22,575 bases of DNA from contig CBDCEX010000003.1 in the NCBI GenBank assembly GCA_965216025.1, positions 1-22,575 on the forward strand, read 5' to 3'. Positions within the stretch are counted from its first letter, which is position 1. The number at the start of each line of letters is the position of its first letter. Origin of the DNA: JADFQT01 sp965216025 (lineage in GTDB: Bacteria; Chloroflexota; Dehalococcoidia; Lucifugimonadales; UBA3495). Made by a program: the position numbers and the translations under genes. The notes below the pieces were generated by a model that was not told the DNA's origin, made no database searches, and saw only the letters and a list, made by a program, of their open reading frames with translations. Below are positions 14,783-22,575 of this stretch, piece by piece.

Positions 14783-15168
14783 ATGGCAGGGGATGTGTTG
14801 GTCATAGGGGATTGCACAGTTTGCCAGACATTGGGGCCAGCCCTGGAGGATGCCGGTTTTCATGTGGTCGGCGCCCGCGACAGCCTGGATGGTCTGCAAC
14901 ATTTGAAGAAGGGCACCCACCGTATAGTAATCCTCAGTGAAGACGCATCTTTGAAGGAAAACATGAGCATCTTGCCCATGGTCATGCGGCAAACGAGCAC
15001 GCCGGTGATAGTGGTGGGTTCGGGAGACAAGCAAGCCTTGGTAGATTCTTTGACCCAGGGCGCGGACGTACACTACACCTACCCAGAACCACCTCAGTCC
15101 GCGTGGTCCTGGCCCACCTCCGAGCGCTTTTACGTCGTCATTCGCCCTTCGCCGATAACCTAGACTAG
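14783..15168 (+). pseudogene. Response-regulator receiver-like protein, phospho-site lost, frameshifted
   Basis: ATG 14783 has GAGGAG a few bases upstream and a good promoter. The first frame gives a receiver-domain pattern (DVLVIGDCTVCQTLGPALEDAGFHVVGA, then GTHRIVILSED, MRQTSTPVIVVGSGDKQALVDSLTQGAD). The position of the phospho-acceptor Asp is Ser (VILSED instead of VILDxx), and the conserved Lys of the K-P motif is missing (YTYPEPP). From about 15097 the expected ending continues in another frame as VRVVLAHLRALLRRHSPFADNLD, stopping at 15166; the original frame stops at 15161. So there is a -1 shift close to the domain end. No DNA-binding domain follows. Likely a degenerate receiver, or a pseudo-receiver with a sequence error. 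Confidence 0.65.
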
Positions 15169-15387
15169 TTCTTCCCATTCGGTCCGAGCCTTGACCTGAC
15201 AGCGCCAGCGCTCGACCCAATTCATCTTTTAAGCCTGCCCCAACCTTTCGCCGGCGCATGGGCGCCACCACAGCCTCAACCCAGCTACCGGGACCTTTCT
15301 GGCGATTCTACGGCTACCCCGACGCCCCTTCTTCGTTGCTTATCGCCGCGGAAGCTGCGGAGTTACCCCTGGTTTGTGGTCTCCTAG
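15169..15387 (+). other. Unassigned stretch before the IS pile
   Basis: An open frame from 15195 with ATG 15258 reads MGATTASTQLPGPFWRFYGY... and ends inside the first IS at about 15431. It is not recognised and may be the 5' remains of a gene cut by the insertions. It is not in frame with the GAF gene at 21507 if the four ISs are removed. Its last bases (CTCCTAG, 15381-15387) recur on the far side of the IS1182-type element. Confidence 0.3.
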
Positions 15388-17185
15388 AAACCCGGCTGAA
15401 AAGCCCTGCTGTGACGAGATGGGTTGGAGGATAACCAGTGGATTGGGCCAGGTCTGCGGTATAGGCTAAGGGCGACCCAGCTGACTGCGCCCAACATGAA
15501 TCCGGCCGTAATGATGGGCGACCCGGCGGCGTGCTGGCTCGATCTATCTTGGGAGGAGCCTGGAGTCTGGGACATCATCTCCATCTTGGTGGCCACCAGG
15601 GTCAGGTTGGCCACCATGGCCGCCATGAGTAGTTGGAATCGGGTCTTGGCTCGGCCGAAGTAGCGAGATTGGCGGACCCCCAGTTGCACTAGCCGAGCCA
15701 GGCGATGCTCGGCCGCCTGCCGCCGACTACGGTATTCAGCAAAGCCCTCACTCTGCTGGAAGGTCCTGGCTTGCTGCAGGAGCGCCTCTTGGGGATGGAG
15801 GGCTACGGTACGTCCCTTGCCCTTCCTGCTGGCGATACATTGGTCTCGCAGAGGGCATAGACCACAGACCTTTGGGTTGAATTGAAAACTCTGGGCCAGG
15901 TAGGTCCGACCCAACCGGTTGGTCCGGGTGCCGAAGGTCCGCAGGTCCGCAGGGTGTGGGTAACATTACCGGCTGGGCAGGTGCAGGTGCCGGCCGTCAG
16001 GTCGATCTGGAAGTCCTCCTTGGGAAAGCAGGCCTTATTCGGGCGACCCGGCACCTTGGCTATTAGCGTCCGACCGGCATCGGCAAAGGCCTGCCGCGTC
16101 CCGCCATCCCCATAGGCCGCATCCCCAATGGTCTCCTCCACCGCTATGCCCGTGTTCTCTTCACTCTGCTCCACCAGTTCCAGGACTCCGGTGTTGTCAC
16201 CGGCATTGCCGGGCAGAATGTCTACCGCGGTCACCAGTTGGGAATCGGTATCCACCACCACGACAGCCTTATGTCCGTCGAAGCGTTTGCTGCTGCTTTT
16301 GCGCCCGTGGCGCATCTCCGGGTCGTGCACCGAAGGGACCCGGTCCCGGCTTACGCCATCCTTCCGGACCGGACCATCCTCCTGCCGTTCCACATCCTGC
16401 AGTAACAGTTGCCCCAAGAGTTCCGCTGCTTCTCCAATAGCCTGACGCTCAGGACTATCTGCGGGAAATCTCCCTTGGGCCTGACGGGCCAATTCCAATA
16501 CCCCATCGGCATCGGCTACTATCTTCTGCAGTAAGGCTTGCCGCTCTTTCTTGTTGTCCCAGTCAATCCCCGCCTCTCCCTTCACACTGGAGCCAAAGTA
16601 GAGCGCCAGGCCGTGTCTCAAGGCCCACTCCTCGGCCCGGGCTCCATCCAGTTGGGCCAGTGCCCGGACCACCTGGACGATGCCGTCGGCCAGCAGGTTG
16701 TAAGTGTCCTTGACCGCTCCTCGGCCCAGAATGTAGGTGGTGTCCACCGCTACCTTCATCCGCCGTCCTTTCAGGCAGCCGGTCTGCCGGGCGAATTGGA
16801 GGCTGCGCTGAAAGACGGCTCGCACCCGGTCGTGGAGGATCAGCTGGGCTCGAAACAGTTGCAGGGTGCTCTTGGCAAAGGGACGGTCCTCCACCTCGAT
16901 CCCCAACGCCACCTTCCACCGGATGTCGAAATCCGCCCTCTGCTTGGCTTCCAGGTCGCTCACTTTGTCGTAGGCTTGCAGCAACAACGCGGTGGCCACC
17001 AGACTGGGAGGCACGCTGTCCCGGCCGTTGTCCGGGCAATAGAGATCGGCGAAATCTTCGTCTCGAAATAGCTGTCCCCGCATGGAGGCCAGGAAGCCGT
17101 AGAAGGAGCCCTTACCTACATAGTCCAGATACAGATGGTCCGCTTCCAGGAGCCCTCGTTGCGCCGACCTTACTCCGAGCATCAT
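15384..17185 (-). pseudogene. IS1182-family transposase, frameshifted by an 8-bp tandem duplication
   Basis: DDE transposase about 600 residues long if repaired. ATG 17185 (MMLGVRSAQRGLLEADHLYLDYVG) has GGGAGG just upstream. Seen: PPSLVATALLLQAYDKVSD, the first Asp in MKVAVDTTYILGRGAVKDTYNL, HGRKSSSKRFDGHKAVVVVDTDSQLVTAVDILPGN, ETIGDAAYGDG and the Cys motif CTCPAGN...CGLCPLRDQC. The first frame reads through to 15803 without sense after about 15950. The second frame carries TYLAQSFQFNPKVCGLCPL through EYRSRRQAAEHRLARLVQLGVRQSRYFG to a stop at 15384 that lies in the flanking CCTAG. Removing one copy of AGGTCCGC restores a single frame. Confidence 0.88.
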
Positions 17186-17260
17186 CAACCTCCCACATCC
17201 CTTTTGTCCTCCTGCAATTCTATCGGGATCCCCCAAGTCAGGCTACTTTTCGGCCGGCCT
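15388..17260 (-). mobile_element. IS1182-family insertion sequence
   Basis: Inverted repeats CCGGCTGAAAAG (15392-15403) and the complement of CCGGCCGAAAAG (17246-17257), one mismatch, lie near the ends. The flanking sequence CTCCTAG occurs on both sides (15381-15387 and 17259-17265), consistent with a target duplication, although the exact outer ends are uncertain by a few bases. It contains one transposase gene on the minus strand, broken by an 8-bp duplication. The IS701-type copy follows directly at the right-hand CTAG. Confidence 0.75.
15935..15950 (-). repeat. 8-bp tandem duplication that breaks the IS1182 transposase
   Basis: AGGTCCGC is present twice in a row. On the coding strand, with one copy the sequence reads HTLRTFGTRTNRLGRTYLAQ in one frame; with two copies it reads HTLRTCGPSAPGPT and never regains homology. 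Confidence 0.85.
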
Positions 17261-17265
17261 CCTAG

Positions 17266-18727
17266 TACTACAACGACGGGTTTAAGGTGGCGGCTCCATC
17301 CTGCTTTCGCGGCGGGTGGAGCGGCGTCTCTCGTGGGAACGGCGAGCCCGTTCGTTGCGTAGCTGCGTATCCTCCAGCCACCGCAGCAATTGATCGGGCC
17401 CGAACTGCTCCCGGGGCAGCATCTCCCGCACCACCCGGTACACCTGTGGCCTCGTGATCCGGGGCATCTTTTTCCCCCCAAGCCTGTTGCAGGCTCAGCA
17501 GAAAAGCTCCGCCCAGCAGGCACAGGGCCACGTGGTGATGCCAGCCAGCCCAGGTGCGGGTCTCGTACTCGTCCAGGCCTACGTCGCTTTTCTCCGTCTC
17601 AAACTCCGTTTCTATACGCCAACGGGAGCCTCCCACGTATGCCAGGGTCTCCAACGGGGTATCCTCCGGAGCATTGGACAGGTAGTGGCGGGGTTCGCTG
17701 CCGTCCCGGTTCCGGCGGTAGACGGCCCAGTGGATTTCGCCGGGCTTGCGCCTGCTGGTCGGTCGCACCCTCTGGGCGCTGAAAAGGTAGCTGCGTGGCC
17801 CCTGGCTTCCCTCGGCCACCGTAATCTCACGCCAGGCCTCCTCCGGCAACTCGTGGCTGCGCTGCTCCATGGTCCGGCGCTGACCGTCTCGCAGCCTGGG
17901 TTTGCGGGGACGCCCGAATCCCTGATACTCCGCACTGGTCCAGGCAGGCTCCGGCGGCCACACCGTAAAGCCGGACGGAACGTCCAGCACGTACCACATC
18001 CCCAAGGCCGCCAGGCCCTCCCGGAAGGACGGCGACATCCCGAAGGCGTCGTCCGCCGCGACCCATCCAGCCTTCAGGTGGCCCCGCTCCTGTGCCCGCC
18101 CCACCATCTCCAAGGCCAACTCCGTCTTGGACCGGTAGCCCTGCCTATCCTCCGGCACACCCGCCGCCTCACACCGGTCTTTGTCCGAGGTCCAACTCTC
18201 GGGCAGATACAGCCCCTTGTCCACCAATGCCCGTCCCAACGGGCTGACATAGGCCAGGAACATCCCCGTCTGGCAGTTGGCCACCTTCCCCAGCCTCCCG
18301 CAGTACTGCCGGGCCACTCCCACCGACTTCCTCCCCTGCTTGGGAAAGTCGCTGCCGTCCAGCACCCACACCCCTTCCGGATGCTCCAGCCGGGTTCCCA
18401 GGTACTCCTGCAGCCGTCCTATAATCACCTCATCGTCCCAGGGAGAATCGGTGAGAAACCGCTGCATCCCTCGGGCTGACCCCGGAACCGTCTCCGACAG
18501 GTTCTCAGCGTTGCGCCGCTCCCCAGACTGTACCAGCAGGGCCTGGAGATAATGACCGCTGTGCTCCCGCGTCTCCCGGCGGCCAAACAGCGGCGCGAAG
18601 TAAGCGTGAAAATCCCGAAATGACCCGTACACCTGCTCGAAAGCTGCCGCATCCACATCCCCACCTCACCTGCCTATTCCCTCTCCAGCTACACAGTCAT
18701 CCTATCAAACTAACTGACGTTGTAATA
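17266..18727 (-). mobile_element. IS701-family insertion sequence, copy 1
   Basis: Left repeat TACTACAACGACGGG from 17266; right end, complemented, TATTACAACGTCAG ending at 18727, somewhat decayed. Flanked by CTAG on both sides (17262-17265 and 18728-18731), the usual IS701-type four-base duplication. The right CTAG is shared with copy 2, so the two elements are in tandem, same orientation, with no bases between them. Confidence 0.88.
17268..18656 (-). CDS. IS701-family transposase, copy 1, with C-terminal frame change
   Basis: 462-residue ORF from GTG 18656. Seen: FHAYFAPLFGRRETREHSGHYLQ, the first catalytic Asp region WVLDGSDFPKQGRKSVGVARQYCG (residues 97-120), WVAADDAFGMSPSFREGL with the second Asp, and RWRIETEFETEKSDVGLDEYETRTW with the Glu. 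After LLSLQQAWGEK the frame gives a non-homologous tail. The family tail (MPRITRPQVYRVVREMLPRE... to 17282) is in the +1 frame, starting exactly at GGGGGGAAAAAG (17479-17468). Losing one G would give WGKKMPRITRPQ, the family sequence. Either programmed frameshifting or an inherited G insertion, since copy 2 has the same feature. Confidence 0.87.
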   Translation of the reverse strand: MDAAAFEQVYGSFRDFHAYFAPLFGRRETREHSGHYLQALLVQSGERRNAENLSETVPGSARGMQRFLTDSPWDDEVIIGRLQEYLGTRLEHPEGVWVLDGSDFPKQGRKSVGVARQYCGRLGKVANCQTGMFLAYVSPLGRALVDKGLYLPESWTSDKDRCEAAGVPEDRQGYRSKTELALEMVGRAQERGHLKAGWVAADDAFGMSPSFREGLAALGMWYVLDVPSGFTVWPPEPAWTSAEYQGFGRPRKPRLRDGQRRTMEQRSHELPEEAWREITVAEGSQGPRSYLFSAQRVRPTSRRKPGEIHWAVYRRNRDGSEPRHYLSNAPEDTPLETLAYVGGSRWRIETEFETEKSDVGLDEYETRTWAGWHHHVALCLLGGAFLLSLQQAWGEKDAPDHEATGVPGGAGDAAPGAVRARSIAAVAGGYAATQRTGSPFPRETPLHPPRKQDGAATLNPSL

Positions 18728-18731
18728 CTAG

Positions 18732-20183
18732 TACTACAACGACGGGTTTAAGGTGGCGGCTCCATCCTGCTTTCGCGGCGGGTGGAGCGGCGTCTCTCGT
18801 GGGAACGGCGAGCCCGTTCGTTGCGTAGCTGCGTATCCTCCAGCCACAACAGCAATTGATCGAGCCCGAACTGCTCCCGGGGCAGCATCTCCCGCACCAC
18901 CCGGTACACCTGTGGCCTCGTGATCCGGGGCATCTTTTTCCCCCCAATCCTGCTGCAGGCTCAGCAGGAACGCTCCACCCAGCAGGCACATGGCTATGTG
19001 GTGATGCCACCCTGCCCAGCTGCGGGTCTCGTATTCGTCCAGTCCCACGTCACCCTTCTCAGTCTCGAACTCCGTTTCAATGCGCCACCTGGACCCACCC
19101 ACGTAGGCCAGAGTCTCCAAGGTTGTGCCCTCGGGAGCGTTGGACAGGTAGTAGCGGGGCTCGCTGCCGTCCAGGTTCCGGCGCCAGACGGCCCACAGTT
19201 CCTCGCCGGGCTTGCGCCTTCTGGTGGCCCGCACCCGCTGGGCACTGAACCGGTAGGTGCGCGGCCCCTGGCTTCCCTGGGCCACCGTTATCTCCCGCCA
19301 AGCCTCATCCGGCAGTTCATCACCGCGCTGCTCCATGGTCCGCCGCTGCCCAGGCCGCAGCTTGGGTTTGCGGGGGCGGCCGAACCCCGGATATTCCGGA
19401 CTGGTCCAAGCCGGGTCCAAGGGCCAGACCGTAGTGCCGCCCGGAACGTCCAGCACGTAGCGCATCCCCAGGGCCGCCAGTCCCTCCCGGAAGGTCGGCG
19501 ACATCCCGAAGGCGTCGTCTCCGGCAACCCACTCGGCCCTGAGGTAGCCCAACTCCAGGACCCGCTCCAGCATCTCCAGGGCCAACTCCGTCTTTGACCG
19601 GTAGTTCCGCCGGTCCTCCGGCACACCCGCCGCAGCACACCGGTCCTGGTCGGAGGTCCAACTCTTGGGCAGATACAGCCGCTTGTCCACCAACGCCCGG
19701 CCCAGCGGGCTGACGTAGGCCAGGAACATCCCACCCTGGCAGTTGGCCACCTTGCCCAGCCTGCCGCAGTACTGCCGGGCCACTCCCGCCGATTTCCTGC
19801 CCTGCTTGGGGAAGTCGCTGCCATCGAACACCCACACCGCCTCCGGGTGTCCCAGCCTGGGGGCCAAGTATTCCTGCAACCGCCCTATGACTGTCTCATC
19901 GGACCACCGGGCCTCGGTGAGAAAGCGCTGCATCGCCCGGGCCGAGATGCCCACCGATTCCGAGAGATTCTCGGCGTTGCGCCGCTCCTGGTCCTGCACC
20001 AGCAGCGCCTGAAGGTAATTCCCGCTGTGATCCCGCCACTGCTTGCGGCCGAAGGAGGCCGCAAAGAAGGCGTGGAATTCCTGAAGGCTGTCGTAGACCC
20101 GCTCGAAGCTCGCCGCATCCATCACCCAAACCACCCAACATCATCTGTCCAGCCATCCTACCAGACAACTCGTCGTTGTAGTA
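18732..20183 (-). mobile_element. IS701-family insertion sequence, copy 2
   Basis: Left repeat TACTACAACGACGGG from 18732, identical to copy 1; right repeat CGTCGTTGTAGTA ending at 20183, a near-perfect complement. Flanked by CTAG (18728-18731 and 20184-20187). The IS630-type element starts inside the right CTAG, at its TA. Confidence 0.9.
18734..20122 (-). CDS. IS701-family transposase, copy 2, with the same C-terminal frame change
   Basis: ATG 20122 (MDAASFERVYDSLQEFHAFF) is preferred to the GTG 12 bases upstream, matching copy 1. The same DDE motifs are present: WVFDGSDFPKQGRKSAGVARQYCG, WVAGDDAFGMSPTFREGL and RWRIETEFETEKGDVGLDEYETRSW. Over the body it differs from copy 1 at many positions, yet beyond the GGGGGGAAAAAG site (18945-18934) the two are almost identical: three differences in 202 bases by eye. 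The conserved family tail (MPRITRPQVYRVV..., to 18748) is again in the +1 frame. As a plain ORF it ends with an Arg/Pro/Gly-rich non-family sequence. Confidence 0.87.
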   Translation of the reverse strand: MDAASFERVYDSLQEFHAFFAASFGRKQWRDHSGNYLQALLVQDQERRNAENLSESVGISARAMQRFLTEARWSDETVIGRLQEYLAPRLGHPEAVWVFDGSDFPKQGRKSAGVARQYCGRLGKVANCQGGMFLAYVSPLGRALVDKRLYLPKSWTSDQDRCAAAGVPEDRRNYRSKTELALEMLERVLELGYLRAEWVAGDDAFGMSPTFREGLAALGMRYVLDVPGGTTVWPLDPAWTSPEYPGFGRPRKPKLRPGQRRTMEQRGDELPDEAWREITVAQGSQGPRTYRFSAQRVRATRRRKPGEELWAVWRRNLDGSEPRYYLSNAPEGTTLETLAYVGGSRWRIETEFETEKGDVGLDEYETRSWAGWHHHIAMCLLGGAFLLSLQQDWGEKDAPDHEATGVPGGAGDAAPGAVRARSIAVVAGGYAATQRTGSPFPRETPLHPPRKQDGAATLNPSL

Positions 20184-20186
20184 CTA

Positions 20187-21503
20187 GTACAGGTGGGCTG
20201 AAAAGCCCGAGTAGTATAATGAGCGCGTTGAGGTTGGAGAGATGAAGTGTGGTGGTGAAGGCGATGCGTGGACCGAAACCTCCCGTGGTGGAATTATCCC
20301 CGGAAGAGCAGCAAGGATTGGAAACCCTGGTGCGCCGATATAGCACCCCCCAGCAGTTGGCCCGGCGAGGCAGAATCATTCTGTCTGCCGCGGCTGGCCT
20401 GAACAACAGCCAAATAGCCCGCGAAGTGGGCCTGGATGTGGATACGGTACGGTTCTGGCGCAACCGGTGGCTGGGGCTACAGGCAGCCATTCTGGAAGAC
20501 CTGAGTATAGAAGAAAGGTTGCGGGATGCGCCTCGTCCTGGGGCTCCCGCCCGGATCACCCCAGAGCAAGTTTGCCAGATCATGTCCCTGGCTTGTGAGG
20601 CCCCCAGCCAGTGCGGTCGTCCTATCAGCCAGTGGACCAGCCGGGAATTGGCTGATGAGATCATCGAAAAAGGCATCGTAGAACGGATTTCCCCCCGTCA
20701 TGCGGCCAGGCTTCTAGAAAGGGGGACCTGAAACCCCACCGGATACGCTATTGGTTGACACCCTCCGGGGACGAGCACTATGACGCCAAAGTCACTGACA
20801 TCTGCGATCTGTACCGAGAAGCTCCCGCCTTGGTCCAATCTGGGGAGCGAGTGATGAGCACTGATGAGTTGACCGGAGTACAGGCCCTGGAGCGCAAACA
20901 TCCTGGGTTGCCCTTGGCGCCGGGGAAGGTGGAACGGCGGGAGTTTGAGTACATCCGGCATGGTACACGCTCCTTCATCATCAGTCGGGATGTGGTGACG
21001 GGTCAGATTGTTGAGCCCTATGGGGGGCCCAGACGTACCGAAGCGGACTTTCTGCAGCATGTGGAGGCAGTGATCGCTAGCGATAGGGCGGCCCAGCGGT
21101 GGCATTTTGTGGTGGACAACCTGGACACGTACCGTTCTGAATCTCTAGTGCGCTGGGTAGCCAGAGAGTCTGGGCTGGACCTGGAGTTGGGTAAGAAGGG
21201 CAAGTGGGGCACATTGGCGAACCGAGAGTCCCGGGCCGCATTTCTCAGCGATCCCAGCCACTGTATCGTGTTTCACTACACCCCCAAGCACACGTCATGG
21301 ATGAACCAAGTGGAAATCTGGCTGAGCATTCTGGTGCGAAAACTGCTACAGCGAGGGTCATTCAGATCGGTGACCGATCTGAAACAGAAGGTGTGGGACT
21401 TCATCGACTATTACAACCGGACCATGGCAAAGCCCTTCAAATGGACTTACCAAGGCAAGGTGCTGGTCGCATGAACTGCCGGGTTATTTACGCCAACCTG
21501 TAC
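20187..21503 (+). mobile_element. IS630-family insertion sequence
   Basis: Ends GTACAGGTGGGC at 20187 and the complement of GTACAGGTTGGC at 21503, with looser similarity further in. A TA dinucleotide flanks each end (20185-20186 and 21504-21505), the hallmark of IS630/mariner elements. The left TA belongs to the CTAG at the end of IS701 copy 2; the right flank is the interior of a GAF-domain gene. So this was the last element to land in the pile. Confidence 0.85.
20249..21474 (+). pseudogene. IS630-family transposase in two frames
   Basis: The first frame, from GTG 20249 or ATG 20264, holds the helix-turn-helix half: LSPEEQQGLETLVRRYSTPQQLARRGRIIL, GLNNSQIAREVGLDVDTVRFWRNRW. It ends at TGA 20730 after ARLLERGT. 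The second frame continues the family sequence as DLKPHRIRYWLTPSGDEHYD from 20725 to 21474, with the acidic residues in RVMSTDELTGVQALE, HFVVDNLDTYRSE and HTSWMNQVEIWLSIL. The break lies at G5 (20721-20725), where one extra G or a -1 slip would join LLERG-DLKPH. Either a frameshift mutation or programmed slippage on the G run. Confidence 0.85.
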
Positions 21504-21506
21504 TAG

Positions 21507-22575
21507 GAGATTGCCGATCACCTGGCGGTGGTCGTGGAGCACGCCTGGCTCAACAAACAATTGGTGCGTCAAGCCGAAGAGAGCGCCTGTCTCACCGCCA
21601 TATCCACTGCGGTCAGCGGAGCCCTGAATGTTCCGGAGTTGCTGGACCTGGCCCTGGAGCGACTGATCGCCCTAACTGGGATGGAGGGAGGGGCGGCTCT
21701 GCTGATTGATGACGCAACTCAGTGTTTGACCCTCGCCGCCGAGCGCAACCTCCCACCGGCGGCGAAAGATTGGCTCGAACAACACCCCATCCCCGTAGGG
21801 GAGTTCATTCCAGGATTAACGGCCCAACGCTGCGAAATGTTTGTGGTAAAAAACGCTAAGGACGATGAGCGGGAACTGTCGCTGCTGAGGGAAATGGGGG
21901 TTGGGACCCACATTTGCATCCCGTTGGCCGTCGGCGGCCAGGCGCTGGGCGTGTTCGGTATGACCGATGCCGAGCGTCGCTCGTTTAGTTGCAGCGAATT
22001 AAATTTATTCGCCGCTTCGGGCGAACTGCTGGGCGCCGGTGTGGAGAGAGCCAGGCTCTTCGAGAGCAAGGCAATGCTGACCGGGCGGCTCCAAACCCTC
22101 AACGAGCTTATGCGCATCGCAGTGTCCACCCTTGACATCAACGAGGCTTTCACCCGAATCGAGCTACAAGTGAGACAGTTGATTGACCTCGATCGGTTTA
22201 GCATCGCCCTTCGCCCAGCCGGTAAGGACCACCTGGAAATGTACACTGTAGCATTAGAGAGCCAGCGGACTTTCGCCACGGGAACCCCATCTAGGTTCCA
22301 AACTCTCGAAACGCCAATGGGGGAAGTCACCCTTACCGGTCGTCCCTTGATTCGTCGGAATCCTGCCGACTTTACCTACCCCTTGGAGTTTGAGATGGAA
22401 CAAGCCGGGGGGTATCGTTCGGCAATGTTCGTTCCTCTAAAGTCCCGGGGGCGGGTCATAGGTTCCCTCAATATGGGCAGCAATAAGGAGGATGGATTTT
22501 CCGAAGCGGCGCTTCAAACCGCGCAGACGATAGCCGAGCACCTTTCGGTGGTAGTAGAGCATGCTTTGCTCTATC
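21507..22575 (+). pseudogene. Tandem-GAF sensor protein, 5' end removed by the IS pile, runs off the right edge
   Basis: A single open frame from 21507 to the window end, about 356 codons, no start codon of its own. Directly before it the TA target duplication plus G makes an in-frame TAG. Seen: the end of one GAF domain (EIADHLAVVVEHAWLNKQLV), a full GAF (about residues 28-180: LTAISTAVSGALNVPELLDLALERLI, GAALLIDD, THICIPLAVGGQALGVFGMTD, ELNLFAASGELLGAGVERARLF) and a second GAF (about 185-350: LNELMRIAVSTLDINEAF, SAMFVPLKSRGRVIGSLNMGS, TAQTIAEHLSVVVEHALLY). The last motif repeats the first, so GAF modules are in tandem. Normally such chains end in a histidine kinase or cyclase, here beyond the edge. 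Ligand unknown. Confidence 0.85.

Noticed and set aside
15258..15431. Small plus-strand gene before the IS pile
   Set aside because: No recognised family, no convincing ribosome site, and the end lies inside the IS; reported only as an unassigned stretch.
17282..17467. Independent 61-residue gene (MPRITRPQVYRVV...) and its twin at 18748-18933
   Set aside because: The sequence is the expected C-terminal tail of IS701 transposases in the +1 frame; treated as part of the transposase, although separate translation is not excluded.
17262..20187. Composite transposon formed by the two IS701 copies
   Set aside because: The copies share a single CTAG and enclose no cargo.
21719..22330. 203-codon minus-strand open frame at the right edge
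   Set aside because: The plus strand codes for unmistakable GAF domains over the whole stretch, so the antisense frame is a by-product.

Overview
The window looks like a GC-rich bacterial chromosome segment that is heavily loaded with insertion sequences (ISs) and full of broken genes. Its gene content suggests a Chloroflexota/Dehalococcoidia (SAR202-like) organism: a luciferase-like flavin monooxygenase, a D-2-hydroxyacid dehydrogenase, a zeta-crystallin-type quinone reductase, a BNR/Asp-box protein, CoA-transferases and multi-GAF/HAMP sensors. That placement is inference from gene content only; there is no rRNA or other phylogenetic marker here.

Layout. 1-876: left edge inside a frameshifted ISAs1-type transposase. 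1018-5552: a probable plus-strand catabolic operon (flavin monooxygenase with an in-frame amber stop, hydroxyacid dehydrogenase, quinone oxidoreductase), split by an ISAzo13-type element at 2141-3509. 5617-8313: a frameshifted HAMP membrane protein, then a BNR/Asp-box gene cut in two by an IS5-family element that still has a TAA target duplication. 8314-8665: non-coding dispersed repeats. 8666-10820: minus-strand thiamin operon (thiG-thiE-thiS plus a small unknown gene) under a clear TPP riboswitch with an intrinsic terminator. 10955-14286: three minus-strand CoA-transferase genes in the order A, B-A fusion, B, which reads as a duplicated A-B operon whose inner B and A genes have fused. 14290-14782: AT-rich divergent promoter region. 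14783-15168: a frameshifted receiver-like gene with no recognisable phospho-acceptor. 15388-21503: an uninterrupted pile of four ISs (IS1182-type, two IS701-type, IS630-type), each landed on a CTAG/TA motif left by its neighbour. 21507 to the right edge: the 3' part of a tandem-GAF sensor gene, beheaded by that pile.

How the parts work together. The thi operon should make the thiazole moiety and join it to the pyrimidine, switched off by TPP. The CoA-transferases should activate 3-oxoacids using succinyl- or acetyl-CoA, and together with the reductases and monooxygenase fit degradation of organic acids. Much of the rest is decay. I count at least seven genes with frameshifts or nonsense codons. 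Several lie in homopolymers, so assembly error or programmed frameshifting must be excluded, but an 8-bp tandem duplication, a TAG codon and exact IS insertions cannot be explained by homopolymer miscalls. The strongest observations are the A / B-A / B CoA-transferase arrangement, the two IS701 copies whose sequences become almost identical exactly beyond a shared G6A5 frame-change site, the CTAG-nested IS pile, and the scarless-excision geometry of the IS5 insertion.
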